Assembly: GCF_021261315.1 (NCBI RefSeq)
Contig: NZ_JAJSAX010000002.1
Span: 310,001-374,000, forward strand
Direction of reading: 5' to 3'
From: Epilithonimonas sp. JDS
Lineage (GTDB): Bacteria; Bacteroidota; Bacteroidia; Flavobacteriales; Weeksellaceae
DNA length: 64,000 bases
This document shows, in pieces, positions 18,517-26,694 of the stretch (the stretch's first letter is position 1; each line of letters starts with the position of its first letter). The position numbers and the translations under genes are program-made. The notes under the pieces are model-generated. The model ran no database searches. It was not told the origin of the DNA and saw only the letters and a list, made by a program, of their open reading frames with translations.

Positions 18517-19551
18517 TTGAAGGACATCAGAACACTTAACCTGGATCAGATCAAAGACTATTTCGGAACGATTGGCGAAAAACCTTTCCGTGCGAAACAG
18601 GTTTACGACTGGCTTTGGAGCAAGAATATGCATTCCTTCGATGAGATGACGAATCTTTCCAAAGATCTGCGGGAAAATCTGACCCGTGATTTTTTCATCA
18701 ATCCAATTTCTGTTGATCTATTGCAGAAATCTACCGACGGAACCATCAAAAATGGCGTAAAGCTTCACGATGGTTTGATGGTAGAATCTGTATTAATTCC
18801 AACAGAATCCAGAAGTACTGCCTGCGTTTCTTCACAAGTTGGCTGTTCTTTGAATTGTGAATTCTGCGCAACAGCAAAACTCAAGAGAATGCGAAATCTG
18901 GAAGTTGCAGAAATCGTAGATCAAGTAGCGTTGATCGACCGTCAAAGTAAAGAATATTTCGACAGGCCATTGACCAACATTGTGTTTATGGGAATGGGCG
19001 AACCGATGATGAATTACAAAAACGTTGTCGAAGCCATTCACAAGATTACAAAACCGGAAGGTCTGGGAATGTCACCACGAAGAATTACCGTTTCCACATC
19101 CGGAATTCCGAAGATGATAAAAATGCTGGCTGACGAAGAGATCAAAGTGAAATTAGCATTGTCTTTACATTCTGCAATTGAGCATAAGAGAAATGACATT
19201 ATGCCATTTTCTGAGAAATTTCCTTTGACCGATATTATGGATTCGCTACAATATTGGTATCAGAAAACAGGTTCTCCAATTACCTTCGAATATTGCGTTT
19301 GGAAAGGCATCAACGACGGCGATGAAGACATCAAAGCTCTGATCCGATATTGCCGACAGGTTCCTAGTAAAGTCAATTTGATCCAATACAATCCGATTGG
19401 TGAAGGAAAATTCGACCATAGAAGTGTTGCGGCGGAAGAAAAATATGTCCGAGAACTTGAAAAAGCAGGAATCACCATTATGGTCAGAAAAAGTCGTGGC
19501 GGTGATATTGATGCTGCTTGCGGACAATTGGCGAATAAATCTGCGGAGTAA
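18517..19551 (+). CDS. rlmN: 23S rRNA (adenine-2503-C2)-methyltransferase
   Basis: A radical SAM enzyme that methylates C2 of A2503 in 23S rRNA and A37 of some tRNAs. The cluster motif CxxxCxxC is Cys110, Cys114 and Cys117 (GCSLNCEFCATA). The two methyl-transfer cysteines are Cys103 (STACVSSQ) and Cys335 (DAACGQLA). GMGEPMMN and LSLHS are also present. No in-frame ATG precedes the conserved N-terminus, so the start is TTG, giving KDIRTLNLDQIKDYF after the initiator. The length of 344 is normal. Confidence 0.96.
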   Translation: MKDIRTLNLDQIKDYFGTIGEKPFRAKQVYDWLWSKNMHSFDEMTNLSKDLRENLTRDFFINPISVDLLQKSTDGTIKNGVKLHDGLMVESVLIPTESRSTACVSSQVGCSLNCEFCATAKLKRMRNLEVAEIVDQVALIDRQSKEYFDRPLTNIVFMGMGEPMMNYKNVVEAIHKITKPEGLGMSPRRITVSTSGIPKMIKMLADEEIKVKLALSLHSAIEHKRNDIMPFSEKFPLTDIMDSLQYWYQKTGSPITFEYCVWKGINDGDEDIKALIRYCRQVPSKVNLIQYNPIGEGKFDHRSVAAEEKYVRELEKAGITIMVRKSRGGDIDAACGQLANKSAE

Positions 19552-19579
19552 GTTTCTAAAAACCTTTCTAAAAATTTTG

Positions 19580-19587
19580 TATTTTTG
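19580..19587 (+). promoter_or_regulatory. TAnnTTTG -7 box of the YoeB-type toxin-antitoxin operon
   Basis: TATTTTTG lies 19 bases before the antitoxin ATG at 19607. Confidence 0.65.
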
Positions 19588-19606
19588 AATGTAAATTCAA
19601 TTCAAA

Positions 19607-19846
19607 ATGGGAACGATCAAAGTAAAATACGCCAACAAAAAACAACTTTCAACATTAAAGAAAGTGCTTGCTGCATGGGATTTTGAATTCTCTGAAGAAG
19701 AATATAAAAACCCAAGTCCAAGTGGCGACAAATGGTTTGAAAATCCTAAAAATCTGGAAATGATTGATCGGGGAATTTCGGATCTAAAATCTGGCAGAAA
19801 GACAGTTCTAACGAAAGCACTTCAAAAGGAACTTTTAGGATTATGA
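19607..19846 (+). CDS. Putative antitoxin partner of YoeB (DUF2683-like)
   Basis: A 79-residue protein whose N-terminal half (KVKYANKKQLSTLKKVLAAW) is followed by an acidic linker and a C-terminal helix. Small proteins of this style are the usual partners of RelE/YoeB toxins in Bacteroidota. Its stop codon overlaps the toxin start by four bases (ATGA), the classic coupling of antitoxin and toxin. It should neutralise the toxin and may repress the promoter at 19580. The assignment rests mainly on context. Confidence 0.8.
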   Translation: MGTIKVKYANKKQLSTLKKVLAAWDFEFSEEEYKNPSPSGDKWFENPKNLEMIDRGISDLKSGRKTVLTKALQKELLGL

Positions 19847-20157
19847 GTTTTTCTTTAATTATCTCTGATGAAGCCAAAGAGCATTTGAAAAAGCACAGAA
19901 AAGCCGGATCAATAATTATTTTGAAAAAAATCGACAGAATTTTAAATGAATTACGTGAAACACCCTTCGAAGGAATTGGTCATCCAGAACCTTTAAAATA
20001 CGGAAGAATTGGACAATGGTCTCGCAGAATAGACCAGAAACACAGAATAATTTACGAAGTTTTTGAAAATCAAGTTTTAGTTGAAGTTATTTCCGTGTTT
20101 GGTCACTACAATGACAAGTATTCACTTATTTTCTTTAACAATCTTTTAATCCATTAA
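19843..20157 (+). CDS. yoeB: Txe/YoeB family toxin (ribosome-dependent mRNA interferase)
   Basis: RelE-fold endoribonuclease that cuts mRNA in the ribosomal A site. The family signature HPEPLKYGRIGQWSRRID is followed by HRIIYEV and VISVFGHY. By comparison with E. coli YoeB the catalytic residues Glu46, Arg65, His83 and Tyr84 correspond to Glu49, Arg68, His88 and Tyr89, all present, so the toxin looks active. The C-terminus runs about ten residues past the usual GHYxDK end. It forms a two-gene operon with the upstream antitoxin. Confidence 0.92.
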   Translation: MSFSLIISDEAKEHLKKHRKAGSIIILKKIDRILNELRETPFEGIGHPEPLKYGRIGQWSRRIDQKHRIIYEVFENQVLVEVISVFGHYNDKYSLIFFNNLLIH

Positions 20158-20194
20158 TTTTTTCCTTCCAAAGATCAATTCATAATTTTACATT

Positions 20195-20707
20195 ATGAAG
20201 ACGATTTTAGTAGATATGGACGGCGTTCTTGCCAACACAAACCAACATTTCATCGATTACGAATATAACCGAAGTGGAAACCAAATTCGCTGGGAAAATA
20301 TTTCCGGATTATTGGAAGAAGTCGCATTTCCAAATTTCTTAGAAGATGTGAATTCCAAAGACTTTTTCAGAACTGTTCCGGTTACAGAAAATGCAGCTGA
20401 AGTTTTGAAATATTTAAATGAAAAATACAATGTTTTCATCGTTTCGTCTGCAACAGAGTTCCCAAACAGTCTTACCGAAAAAGCGGAATGGCTGCGCGAA
20501 CACTTCCCTTTTATCAGCTGGAAACAAATGATTTTCTGCGGACGAAAAGATTTTATCATTGGTGATATTATGATTGACGACCATCCGAAAAACCTCAATC
20601 TTTTTAATGGTCAAAGAATCCTTTTTTCGCAGCCGCATAATGCAAATGCAACAGTCGAAAATTCTGTTAGAGTTTCCGGTTGGGAAGATATTATCAATAT
20701 TCTGTAA
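20195..20707 (+). CDS. 5'(3')-deoxyribonucleotidase (NT5C type, HAD superfamily)
   Basis: A 170-residue HAD phosphatase that dephosphorylates deoxynucleoside monophosphates. Motif I is DMDGVLAN (nucleophile Asp8 with Asp10 as acid/base), motif II is the SSA in VFIVSSATEF, and motif IV is IMIDDHPKNL with the metal-binding acids. The small length and the FPNSLTEKAEWL cap fit the NT5C family. It is nine bases upstream of the secreted propeller-like gene and may share its transcript. Confidence 0.9.
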   Translation: MKTILVDMDGVLANTNQHFIDYEYNRSGNQIRWENISGLLEEVAFPNFLEDVNSKDFFRTVPVTENAAEVLKYLNEKYNVFIVSSATEFPNSLTEKAEWLREHFPFISWKQMIFCGRKDFIIGDIMIDDHPKNLNLFNGQRILFSQPHNANATVENSVRVSGWEDIINIL

Positions 20708-20716
20708 GTTCGTGTT

Positions 20717-21604
20717 ATGAAAAAACAGATTTTCTACTTATTACTTTTTCTTTTTAGTTTTCAGATTTCTGCTCAGAAGACGCAGTCCTTAAATCTCCGA
20801 AAGTACAAAATTGCCGTTTTAAGCGATTCTCTGAGAGAAAGTTCTGGTTTAACCAGCATCGACGGTCGAATTTTCTCCTTCAACGATAGCGGAAATACGA
20901 GTGAAATTTTTGAAATTAAACCAGGAAGTCCATTCATAGAAAAGACGTTTCAAACCGGACTGAAAAACATTGATTGGGAAGCGATTACAAATGATGGGGA
21001 AAATTTTTATATTGGAGAATTCGGGAATAATTTGGGAACAAGGAAAGATTTAAAAGTTTATCAAGTTCCTTTCAAGAATGATTCTCTGATTATTGATTCT
21101 ATAAAAACAATTCCCTTTTATTACCCTGAACAAAAGGACTTTACACCAAAGAATATCAACAATAATTTTGATGCGGAAGGGATGATTTTTCTGAATGGAA
21201 ACATTCATCTGTTCACGAAAGAATGGGTTTCAAATACTGTTTCTCACTATTTGATTGATAAAAATATGACTGAAAATCAGCCGGCTCAAAAACTGGAAAG
21301 TTTTGATACCGGATTTGTGGTGACGGATACTTCTTTTTATGATAACAGATTGTATGTGGTCGGTTACACCAAAAAAGCAAGTGTTTTTCTAATGATCTTC
21401 GAGAAGGATGAAAATGGAAATCTTTTCTTTAATAAACCCTTGAAAAAGTTTTCTTTGGGAAGAGCTTTCAGCATCGGACAAATCGAAGGAATCACCGCGA
21501 CTGAAAAAGGAATCTACATTTCCGGAGAACGGTTCAATATAAAAATCAAAAAAATACCTCAAAGTCTGTACTTTATTCCTTACGAAAAAATTATCCCGAA
21601 TTAA
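20717..21604 (+). CDS. Secreted protein, paralogue of the lipoprotein at 9240
   Basis: A 295-residue protein with a signal peptide (FYLLLFLFSFQISAQ) but no lipobox, so probably periplasmic or secreted. The segments SGLTSIDGRIFSFNDSG, DWEAITNDGENFYIGEFG and YYPEQKDFTP align with the lipoprotein at 9240-10100. IEGITATEKGIYISGERF near the end is the kind of EG-T motif found in esterase-like phytase or SdiA-regulated propellers. The biochemical role is unknown. It follows the deoxyribonucleotidase gene by nine bases. Confidence 0.75.
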   Translation: MKKQIFYLLLFLFSFQISAQKTQSLNLRKYKIAVLSDSLRESSGLTSIDGRIFSFNDSGNTSEIFEIKPGSPFIEKTFQTGLKNIDWEAITNDGENFYIGEFGNNLGTRKDLKVYQVPFKNDSLIIDSIKTIPFYYPEQKDFTPKNINNNFDAEGMIFLNGNIHLFTKEWVSNTVSHYLIDKNMTENQPAQKLESFDTGFVVTDTSFYDNRLYVVGYTKKASVFLMIFEKDENGNLFFNKPLKKFSLGRAFSIGQIEGITATEKGIYISGERFNIKIKKIPQSLYFIPYEKIIPN

Positions 21605-21618
21605 AAAATTCGGGATAA
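21591..21618. terminator. Bidirectional terminator between convergent genes
   Basis: TTATCCCGAATT (21591-21602) and AATTCGGGATAA (21607-21618) pair perfectly over 12 bases. The left arm overlaps the stop codon of the plus-strand gene. Confidence 0.8.
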
Positions 21619-21624
21619 CATATT

Positions 21625-23013
21625 CTAGTTGGTTACTTTAAAAATTTCATTCTCTGTTCCGTCCGATATTTTCAAAATATAATTTTGAGATTTTTGTAAT
21701 TTCACATCGATCAGATTTTGTCCCTGTTTTAACTCAATTTTTTTAGATTCAATTAATTTTCCATCCTGGCTGAATATCTCCATTTTTGTTTTATCCAATG
21801 CAAAATTAGCTTTGCTTATGATTTGCAATTGATTATTCATGATTGGATTGATTACAGAAAACTTTTTTGATACTTTGGAGTCGGCAACATTCATATTTGC
21901 ACCATAAACAAAATCATGTGTTACAGTTTCGGAATCAACTGTTACTGAAGCTTTCCAGTTTCCGTATTGGTTGAATTGGGAGCTTTGGAATGTAAAGTAC
22001 CAATAGGAAGCATAATAAAAATTAGAATTATTGAAGGTATTATTATAAGCGATCGTATTGTCTGGTCTTATCAATTTAAGATTAATGCTTTTCCCAACTG
22101 GCAAATCGGCAAAATACATATAGACCATCACTTTTTCGCCAGTATTGAAGCTGTCTTTGAAGTTGGTAGTTTCCTGAGTGCCACATCCATTATCAAAAAC
22201 TGCTGTATCAGAATGGGTAAAAATTCCATTTATCTTTGGGTCAACATAAGGTTTCTGGCTTGCCCACCAAGAATCTGTGGATGAACTCCAAGTGTTACAA
22301 CTACCAGAATAAGTATCAACCAACTGATTATTATTGTTATAGACTTCAAAATGCAGATGCGGACCTGTAGAATTCCCAGAACTTCCCACAACACCTAAAT
22401 ATTCTCCTGCAGAAACGAATGAGCCAACACCTTTTGAAGTCAGTGAATTATTCTTGAGATGTCCATACCATGACACGCTTCCATCTCCGTGCTGAATGTA
22501 AACAGCATTCCAATCACCGTTTCCGAAACTGCAGTTTCTGTCATAATTACCATTGTCTTTTCCGATAATGATGCCATCTGCTGCGGCAATAGCGTGCGCC
22601 TGATCGTTGTCCATCATGTACCAGCCAAACGGCCAGGTAAAAATATCGATTCCCATATGATTATAACCATCTGCGGTATCATAAGTTCTCGCGCCGCAAT
22701 TCCAATCCTGCACTTTGTTGGGATATGCTGAGTTATGATCTACGTGATTGGAAATACTCCAAACGTTGTTGTACTTGGTATTTGGATTCTTTTTAACAGG
22801 CCAAATAAACAGTGGATGCGCAAGAGTTTTATCTTCTTGCAATTTGTTTTGCGCCCTCAGTGACTCTCGATTGAGGTTGATTTGTTCCTGTATAAGTTCT
22901 CGCTGCTGAGGTGACAGACAATCTGAATTAGAAGGCTGATAAAAGCCCTGTCCATTTTGTGCATTTAAAAATAACATTCCAAATACTGAAAACAGTAAGT
23001 AATTTTTTTTCAT
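21625..23013 (-). CDS. Secreted M23 family metallopeptidase with T9SS sorting domain
   Basis: A 462-residue LytM-type zinc peptidase. A signal peptide (MKKNYLLFSVFGMLFLNAQ) is followed by a linker and a catalytic domain with NHMGIDIF (His and Asp zinc ligands) and GPHLHFEVY (the HxH ligand pair), at about residues 100-240. A beta-rich region follows (about 270-375), then a C-terminal T9SS type A sorting domain ending YILKISDGTENEIFKVTN. It likely cleaves peptidoglycan peptides or other Gly-rich proteins outside the cell. Confidence 0.9.
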   Translation of the reverse strand: MKKNYLLFSVFGMLFLNAQNGQGFYQPSNSDCLSPQQRELIQEQINLNRESLRAQNKLQEDKTLAHPLFIWPVKKNPNTKYNNVWSISNHVDHNSAYPNKVQDWNCGARTYDTADGYNHMGIDIFTWPFGWYMMDNDQAHAIAAADGIIIGKDNGNYDRNCSFGNGDWNAVYIQHGDGSVSWYGHLKNNSLTSKGVGSFVSAGEYLGVVGSSGNSTGPHLHFEVYNNNNQLVDTYSGSCNTWSSSTDSWWASQKPYVDPKINGIFTHSDTAVFDNGCGTQETTNFKDSFNTGEKVMVYMYFADLPVGKSINLKLIRPDNTIAYNNTFNNSNFYYASYWYFTFQSSQFNQYGNWKASVTVDSETVTHDFVYGANMNVADSKVSKKFSVINPIMNNQLQIISKANFALDKTKMEIFSQDGKLIESKKIELKQGQNLIDVKLQKSQNYILKISDGTENEIFKVTN

Positions 23014-23105
23014 GATTATGTTTTTTTATTATGTGCTAAAATAAAAAAAATCTGATAAATATTAGTTTAAGCGTGAAGTATATTTACAATCAAAAAGAAA
23101 TGGAT

Positions 23106-23113
23106 TATATTTG
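23106..23113 (+). promoter_or_regulatory. TAnnTTTG -7 box upstream of the polyprenyl synthase gene
   Basis: TATATTTG is the only good -7 box before the gene and implies a leader of about 185 bases that contains the whole of element A copy 2. Confidence 0.6.
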
Positions 23114-23154
23114 TAGAATAGTTTTTTTGGTCAATTGACAGACAAATCCTCAAC

Positions 23155-23242
23155 ATAGCCCCGATGGTAGCGGCATCCTTTTTTTGTTGGCTGAGCCTGA
23201 GCGATGGCAACAAAAAAAGATATAGCGGACAGCGGGTTGGAA
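23155..23242 (+). repeat. Dispersed element A, copy 2, in the leader of the polyprenyl synthase gene
   Basis: Begins ATAGCCCCGATGGTAGCGG and ends GATATAGCGGACAGCGGG. The stem arms CTTTTTTTGTTG (23178-23189) and CAACAAAAAAAG (23208-23219) pair perfectly over 12 bases. The stem sequence differs from the other two copies. It lies between a promoter and a start codon. Confidence 0.85.
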
Positions 23243-23301
23243 TTGTGAATAGAATCACAAAACGTCTTGCTCCAAAAAAACATAATCTCTAAAGGCAAAA
23301 A

Positions 23302-24279
23302 GTGGCAAATACTGTAGAATTAATCAAGGCTCCGATCTCTGATGAAATGAAACTTTTCGAGCAGAAGTTTTACGAATCTATGAAAAGTAATGTTGCTCTA
23401 TTGGACAAAGTCACGCGTTTCATCGTCACGACAAAGGGGAAACAGATGCGCCCAATGTTTGTGTTTCTCTGCGCAAAATTGGTCGGTGATGTGAACGAAA
23501 AAACGTTCCGTGGCGCAAGTATGATCGAGCTGATCCACACGGCGACTTTGGTGCACGATGATGTTGTGGATGAGAGCTTTAAGCGTCGGAATTTCTTTTC
23601 TATCAATGCGCTTTGGAAGAATAAAATTGCGGTTTTGGTGGGTGATTATCTGCTTTCGAAATCGGTTTTGCTTTCTACGGACAACAAGGATTACGATCTG
23701 CTTTCCGTAATTGCAAGGACGATTCGCGAAATGTCGGAAGGCGAATTACTTCAATTGGAGAAGGCTAGAAAACTTGATATTACGGAGGATGTGTACTACG
23801 AAATCATCCGTCAGAAAACGGCAACTTTGATTGCAGCGTGTTGTGAAGTTGGTGTATTATCTAACAATGTGGACGAAGTAACTGCGAAAAAGATGCAGGA
23901 ATTCGGGACTTATACTGGAATGGCTTTTCAGATTAAGGATGACCTTTTTGATTATCAGACTAGCAATATTATCGGAAAACCTGTCGGAATTGATATCAAG
24001 GAACAGAAGATGACTTTGCCGCTGATCTACACTTTGAGGAATGCAAGTCCTGAGAATTACAAAAAATATTTCGCAACCATAAAGCGTTATAACAACGATT
24101 CCAAAAAAGTGCGCGAGCTTGTGGAATTCGTAAAATCTTCCGGCGGAATGGATTACGCCATTCAAACGATGAAGGATTATCAGCAAAAAGCGCTGGCAAT
24201 TTTAGCTGAGTTCCCTGATAATGAGGCGAAAGAATCTTTGAAATTGATGCTGGATTACGTGATCAACAGAAAACTTTAA
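23302..24279 (+). CDS. Polyprenyl diphosphate synthase
   Basis: A trans-prenyltransferase that extends allylic diphosphates with isopentenyl diphosphate, probably making the menaquinone side chain. The first Asp-rich motif is DDVVD (residues 86-90, after LVHDD) and the second is DDLFD (about 213-217). GKQMRPMFVFL is the substrate-binding segment. The start is a GTG at 23302, preceded by AAAGG; it gives the ANTVELIKAPI N-terminus usual in the genus. A later ATG at residue 16 is the alternative. Chain length cannot be told safely from sequence, though the annotation octaprenyl is common. Confidence 0.93.
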   Translation: MANTVELIKAPISDEMKLFEQKFYESMKSNVALLDKVTRFIVTTKGKQMRPMFVFLCAKLVGDVNEKTFRGASMIELIHTATLVHDDVVDESFKRRNFFSINALWKNKIAVLVGDYLLSKSVLLSTDNKDYDLLSVIARTIREMSEGELLQLEKARKLDITEDVYYEIIRQKTATLIAACCEVGVLSNNVDEVTAKKMQEFGTYTGMAFQIKDDLFDYQTSNIIGKPVGIDIKEQKMTLPLIYTLRNASPENYKKYFATIKRYNNDSKKVRELVEFVKSSGGMDYAIQTMKDYQQKALAILAEFPDNEAKESLKLMLDYVINRKL

Positions 24280-24329
24280 CCTTTTATTTTTACGCCGAAA
24301 ATTCATTTTATTTTTAAATTCAAATACCT

Positions 24330-24337
24330 TAATTTTG
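24330..24337 (+). promoter_or_regulatory. TAnnTTTG -7 box of rarA, four bases before the ATG
   Basis: TAATTTTG ends at 24337 and the rarA ATG is at 24342. If this box is used, transcription would begin at or near the start codon and the message would be leaderless. Confidence 0.5.
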
Positions 24338-24341
24338 GTAG

Positions 24342-25622
24342 ATGAACAATTCTCCACTTGCCGAAATCTTGCGTCCAAAAACTTTGGATGATGTTTTGGG
24401 ACAAGAACATCTCACTGGAAAATCCGGAACCATCAAAAGAATGATGGACAACGACACGCTTAATTCTCTCATTTTTTGGGGACCGCCGGGAACGGGGAAA
24501 ACAACCTTAGCTGAAATCATTTCCGAAAGTTCAGGACGAAAATTCTACAAATTATCCGCAGTTTCTGCAGGCGTGAAGGACGTTCGGGATATCATTGACG
24601 AAGCCAAAAAGCAGAATCTTTTTTCCGGAAGGAGCCCAATTCTTTTCATTGATGAGATTCACAGGTTCAACAAATCTCAACAGGATTCATTGCTTCACGC
24701 GGTCGAAAAAGGTTGGATAACTTTGATTGGCGCAACCACGGAAAATCCAAGTTTCGAAGTGGTTTCAGCATTGCTTTCCAGAACTCAGGTTTATATTCTC
24801 AAAGCTTTGACGTTTGAAAAACTGGAAGAACTTGCTGACATTGCTGTTTCAAAATATAACGAACTGAATCAAACCAAATTCTTTCTCGAGGAAAAAGAAG
24901 CCTTCATCCAGTATTCCGGGGGCGACGCCAGAAAGTTGATTAACTCAATAGAATTGGTTCTGAATCAATTCAAATCTGCGAAGAAAAATAAAATCTCCAA
25001 CAAAGATGTCCTTTCTGTTTTGCAGGAAAATATGGCTTTGTACGACAAAAATGGAGAGCAACATTACGACATCATCTCAGCATTCATCAAATCGATGCGT
25101 GGCTCCGACCCAAATGGCGCTGTTTATTGGCTCGCCAGAATGTTGGTGGGCGGCGAAGATATCAAATTCATTGCCCGCAGAATGATGATTCTCGCGGCAG
25201 AAGATATTGGCTTAGCGAATCCAAACGCTTTGGTGATGGCAAACAATTGTTTTCAGGCCATCAACGTCATCGGAAACCCAGAAGCAAGAATTATTTTGAG
25301 CGAAACCGCCGTTTACCTCGCCGTTTCCCCGAAAAGTAATTCCACTTACAACGCCATTAATGAAGCGATTGCTTTCGTAAAGAAAACCGGAAATCTCCCA
25401 GTTCCACTCCACCTCAGAAATGCGCCGACCAAACTGATGAAAAATCTGGACTACGGAAAAGATTATCAATACGCACATTCTTACGAAGGCAATTTTGTGG
25501 ATTTGGAATTTCTTCCCGACGAAATCACAGGAACAACTTTCTACAATCCTGCCAACAATTCAACGGAGAAAAAAATCCGCGAACAGCTGAAGGATAAATG
25601 GAAAGACAAATATGACCTTTGA
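24342..25622 (+). CDS. rarA: Replication-associated recombination protein A (AAA+ ATPase)
   Basis: RarA/MgsA acts at stalled replication forks and belongs to the clamp-loader clade of AAA+ ATPases. The N-terminus PLAEILRPKTLDDVLGQEHL is standard. Walker A is GPPGTGKTT (about residues 47-55), Walker B is ILFIDEIHRF, and sensor 1 is GATTENPS. The C-terminal region carries GSDPNGAVYWLARML and the tetramerisation domain. The length of 426 is normal. Confidence 0.96.
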   Translation: MNNSPLAEILRPKTLDDVLGQEHLTGKSGTIKRMMDNDTLNSLIFWGPPGTGKTTLAEIISESSGRKFYKLSAVSAGVKDVRDIIDEAKKQNLFSGRSPILFIDEIHRFNKSQQDSLLHAVEKGWITLIGATTENPSFEVVSALLSRTQVYILKALTFEKLEELADIAVSKYNELNQTKFFLEEKEAFIQYSGGDARKLINSIELVLNQFKSAKKNKISNKDVLSVLQENMALYDKNGEQHYDIISAFIKSMRGSDPNGAVYWLARMLVGGEDIKFIARRMMILAAEDIGLANPNALVMANNCFQAINVIGNPEARIILSETAVYLAVSPKSNSTYNAINEAIAFVKKTGNLPVPLHLRNAPTKLMKNLDYGKDYQYAHSYEGNFVDLEFLPDEITGTTFYNPANNSTEKKIREQLKDKWKDKYDL

Positions 25623-25674
25623 GTTAAATATTCCTAATTTTTACATTAAGCTGATTAATTCAAATTCCTTTTAA

Positions 25675-25682
25675 TATCTTTG
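25675..25682 (+). promoter_or_regulatory. TAnnTTTG -7 box of the DedA gene
   Basis: TATCTTTG lies 16 bases before the ATG at 25699. Confidence 0.7.
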
Positions 25683-25698
25683 CGCAAGAAAGAAAACT

Positions 25699-26382
25699 AT
25701 GGAACATTTCGAAAGCTGGAAAGACCTACTCAACCCCGAATTTTACATCAAAATGGGTGGTTTTTGGCTTATTTTATTTATCATTTTCGCAGAGACAGGA
25801 CTTTTTGTAGGTTTCTTTTTGCCAGGCGACAGTTTACTCTTTATTTCAGGGATTTACGCTGTTAAAATCATCGACACCACTTTCGGAACTACAGGTTCGG
25901 ATTTTCTGGATACGACAATTTTGGCGACCGCCGTGGCCGTTGCAGCCATCATCGGAAACGAGATTGGCTATTGGTTTGGTTACAAAAGCGGACCATTGTT
26001 GTACGAGCGAAAGGACACTTTCCTATTCAAGAAAAAATACCTTTTCAAGGCACACGACTTCTTCGAAGACCACGGAACTGTTGCTGTTATCCTGGCGAGA
26101 TTCTTACCAATCGTAAGAACATTTGCGCCAATCGTTGCCGGAATTGTTAAAATGGACAAGAAGAAATTCTTCTATTATAATATCATCGGAGCGTTTGCGT
26201 GGTCATTCACGATGATTTTTGCAGGACATTATCTGGACAAATTATTTATGGACCAGTTCGGCATCGATTTGAAGAAAAAATTAGAAATCATCGTTTTGGT
26301 CATCGTTTTGGTCACAACTTTGCCTATCATTATCAAGTTCTTTTTCACCAAGGATAAAGAAAGACCAACGAAAATTGATTAA
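25699..26382 (+). CDS. DedA family membrane protein
   Basis: A 227-residue inner-membrane protein of the DedA/VTT superfamily, thought to flip or transport lipids and tied to membrane homeostasis. Hydrophobic segments are at about residues 18-55, 75-95, 140-190 and 195-220. The family motif ILARFLPIVRTFAPIVAGI holds the conserved Arg and Pro residues. ETGLFVGFFLPGDSLL is the N-terminal re-entrant segment. A terminator follows at 26411. Confidence 0.92.
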   Translation: MEHFESWKDLLNPEFYIKMGGFWLILFIIFAETGLFVGFFLPGDSLLFISGIYAVKIIDTTFGTTGSDFLDTTILATAVAVAAIIGNEIGYWFGYKSGPLLYERKDTFLFKKKYLFKAHDFFEDHGTVAVILARFLPIVRTFAPIVAGIVKMDKKKFFYYNIIGAFAWSFTMIFAGHYLDKLFMDQFGIDLKKKLEIIVLVIVLVTTLPIIIKFFFTKDKERPTKID

Positions 26383-26410
26383 TCAACATTGAAATATCAG
26401 CAAAACATAT

Positions 26411-26440
26411 AAAACCGGAGTCAACTTCCGGTTTTTTGCA
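26411..26440 (+). terminator. Terminator of the DedA gene
   Basis: AAAACCGGA (26411-26419) pairs with TCCGGTTTT (26427-26435) and is followed by further T residues. Confidence 0.8.
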
Positions 26441-26479
26441 TTTGATATTTTGACTTCGTCGAACCATTGTATTATTTTT

Positions 26480-26585
26480 GGGCAGCTTTATCCGCCTTCC
26501 ACTCCCAATCTTTTTTGCTCGACGATTTGACATTAAATAGAACAAGAGTACACGCAAAAAAGGATTTCCGTTCAAGTCGGGCTGC
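26480..26585 (-). repeat. Dispersed element B, copy 2
   Basis: Read on the minus strand: GCCCGACTTGAACGGAAATC, CTTTTTTGC, a variable interior, GCAAAAAAG, then ATTGGGAGTGGAAGGCGG and ATAAAGCTGCCC. The arms at 26510-26518 and 26554-26562 pair perfectly. The interior differs from copy 1. Together with element C copy 1 it fills most of the 312-base gap after the DedA gene; the open frames here are not credible genes. Confidence 0.85.
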
Positions 26586-26600
26586 AGATTCGCTGTTAAA

Positions 26601-26657
26601 AAATTCCCCTCCTCTGGAGGGGCGACAAATTGCCAAAGGCAAATTGACGGGGTGATT
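26601..26657 (+). repeat. Element C, copy 1 (solitary)
   Basis: AATTCCCCTCCTCTGGAGGG opens the element: CCCCTCC and GGAGGGG pair around TCT. A second hairpin follows, CAAATTGCC (26626-26634) with GGCAAATTG (26638-26646), and the unit ends GACGGGGTGATTA. The same layout recurs three times around the DUF559 gene at 28.6-29.2 kb. Confidence 0.8.
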
Positions 26658-26694
26658 AAAAGAGTATTTATTAAAATTTAAAAATCTAAATAAA

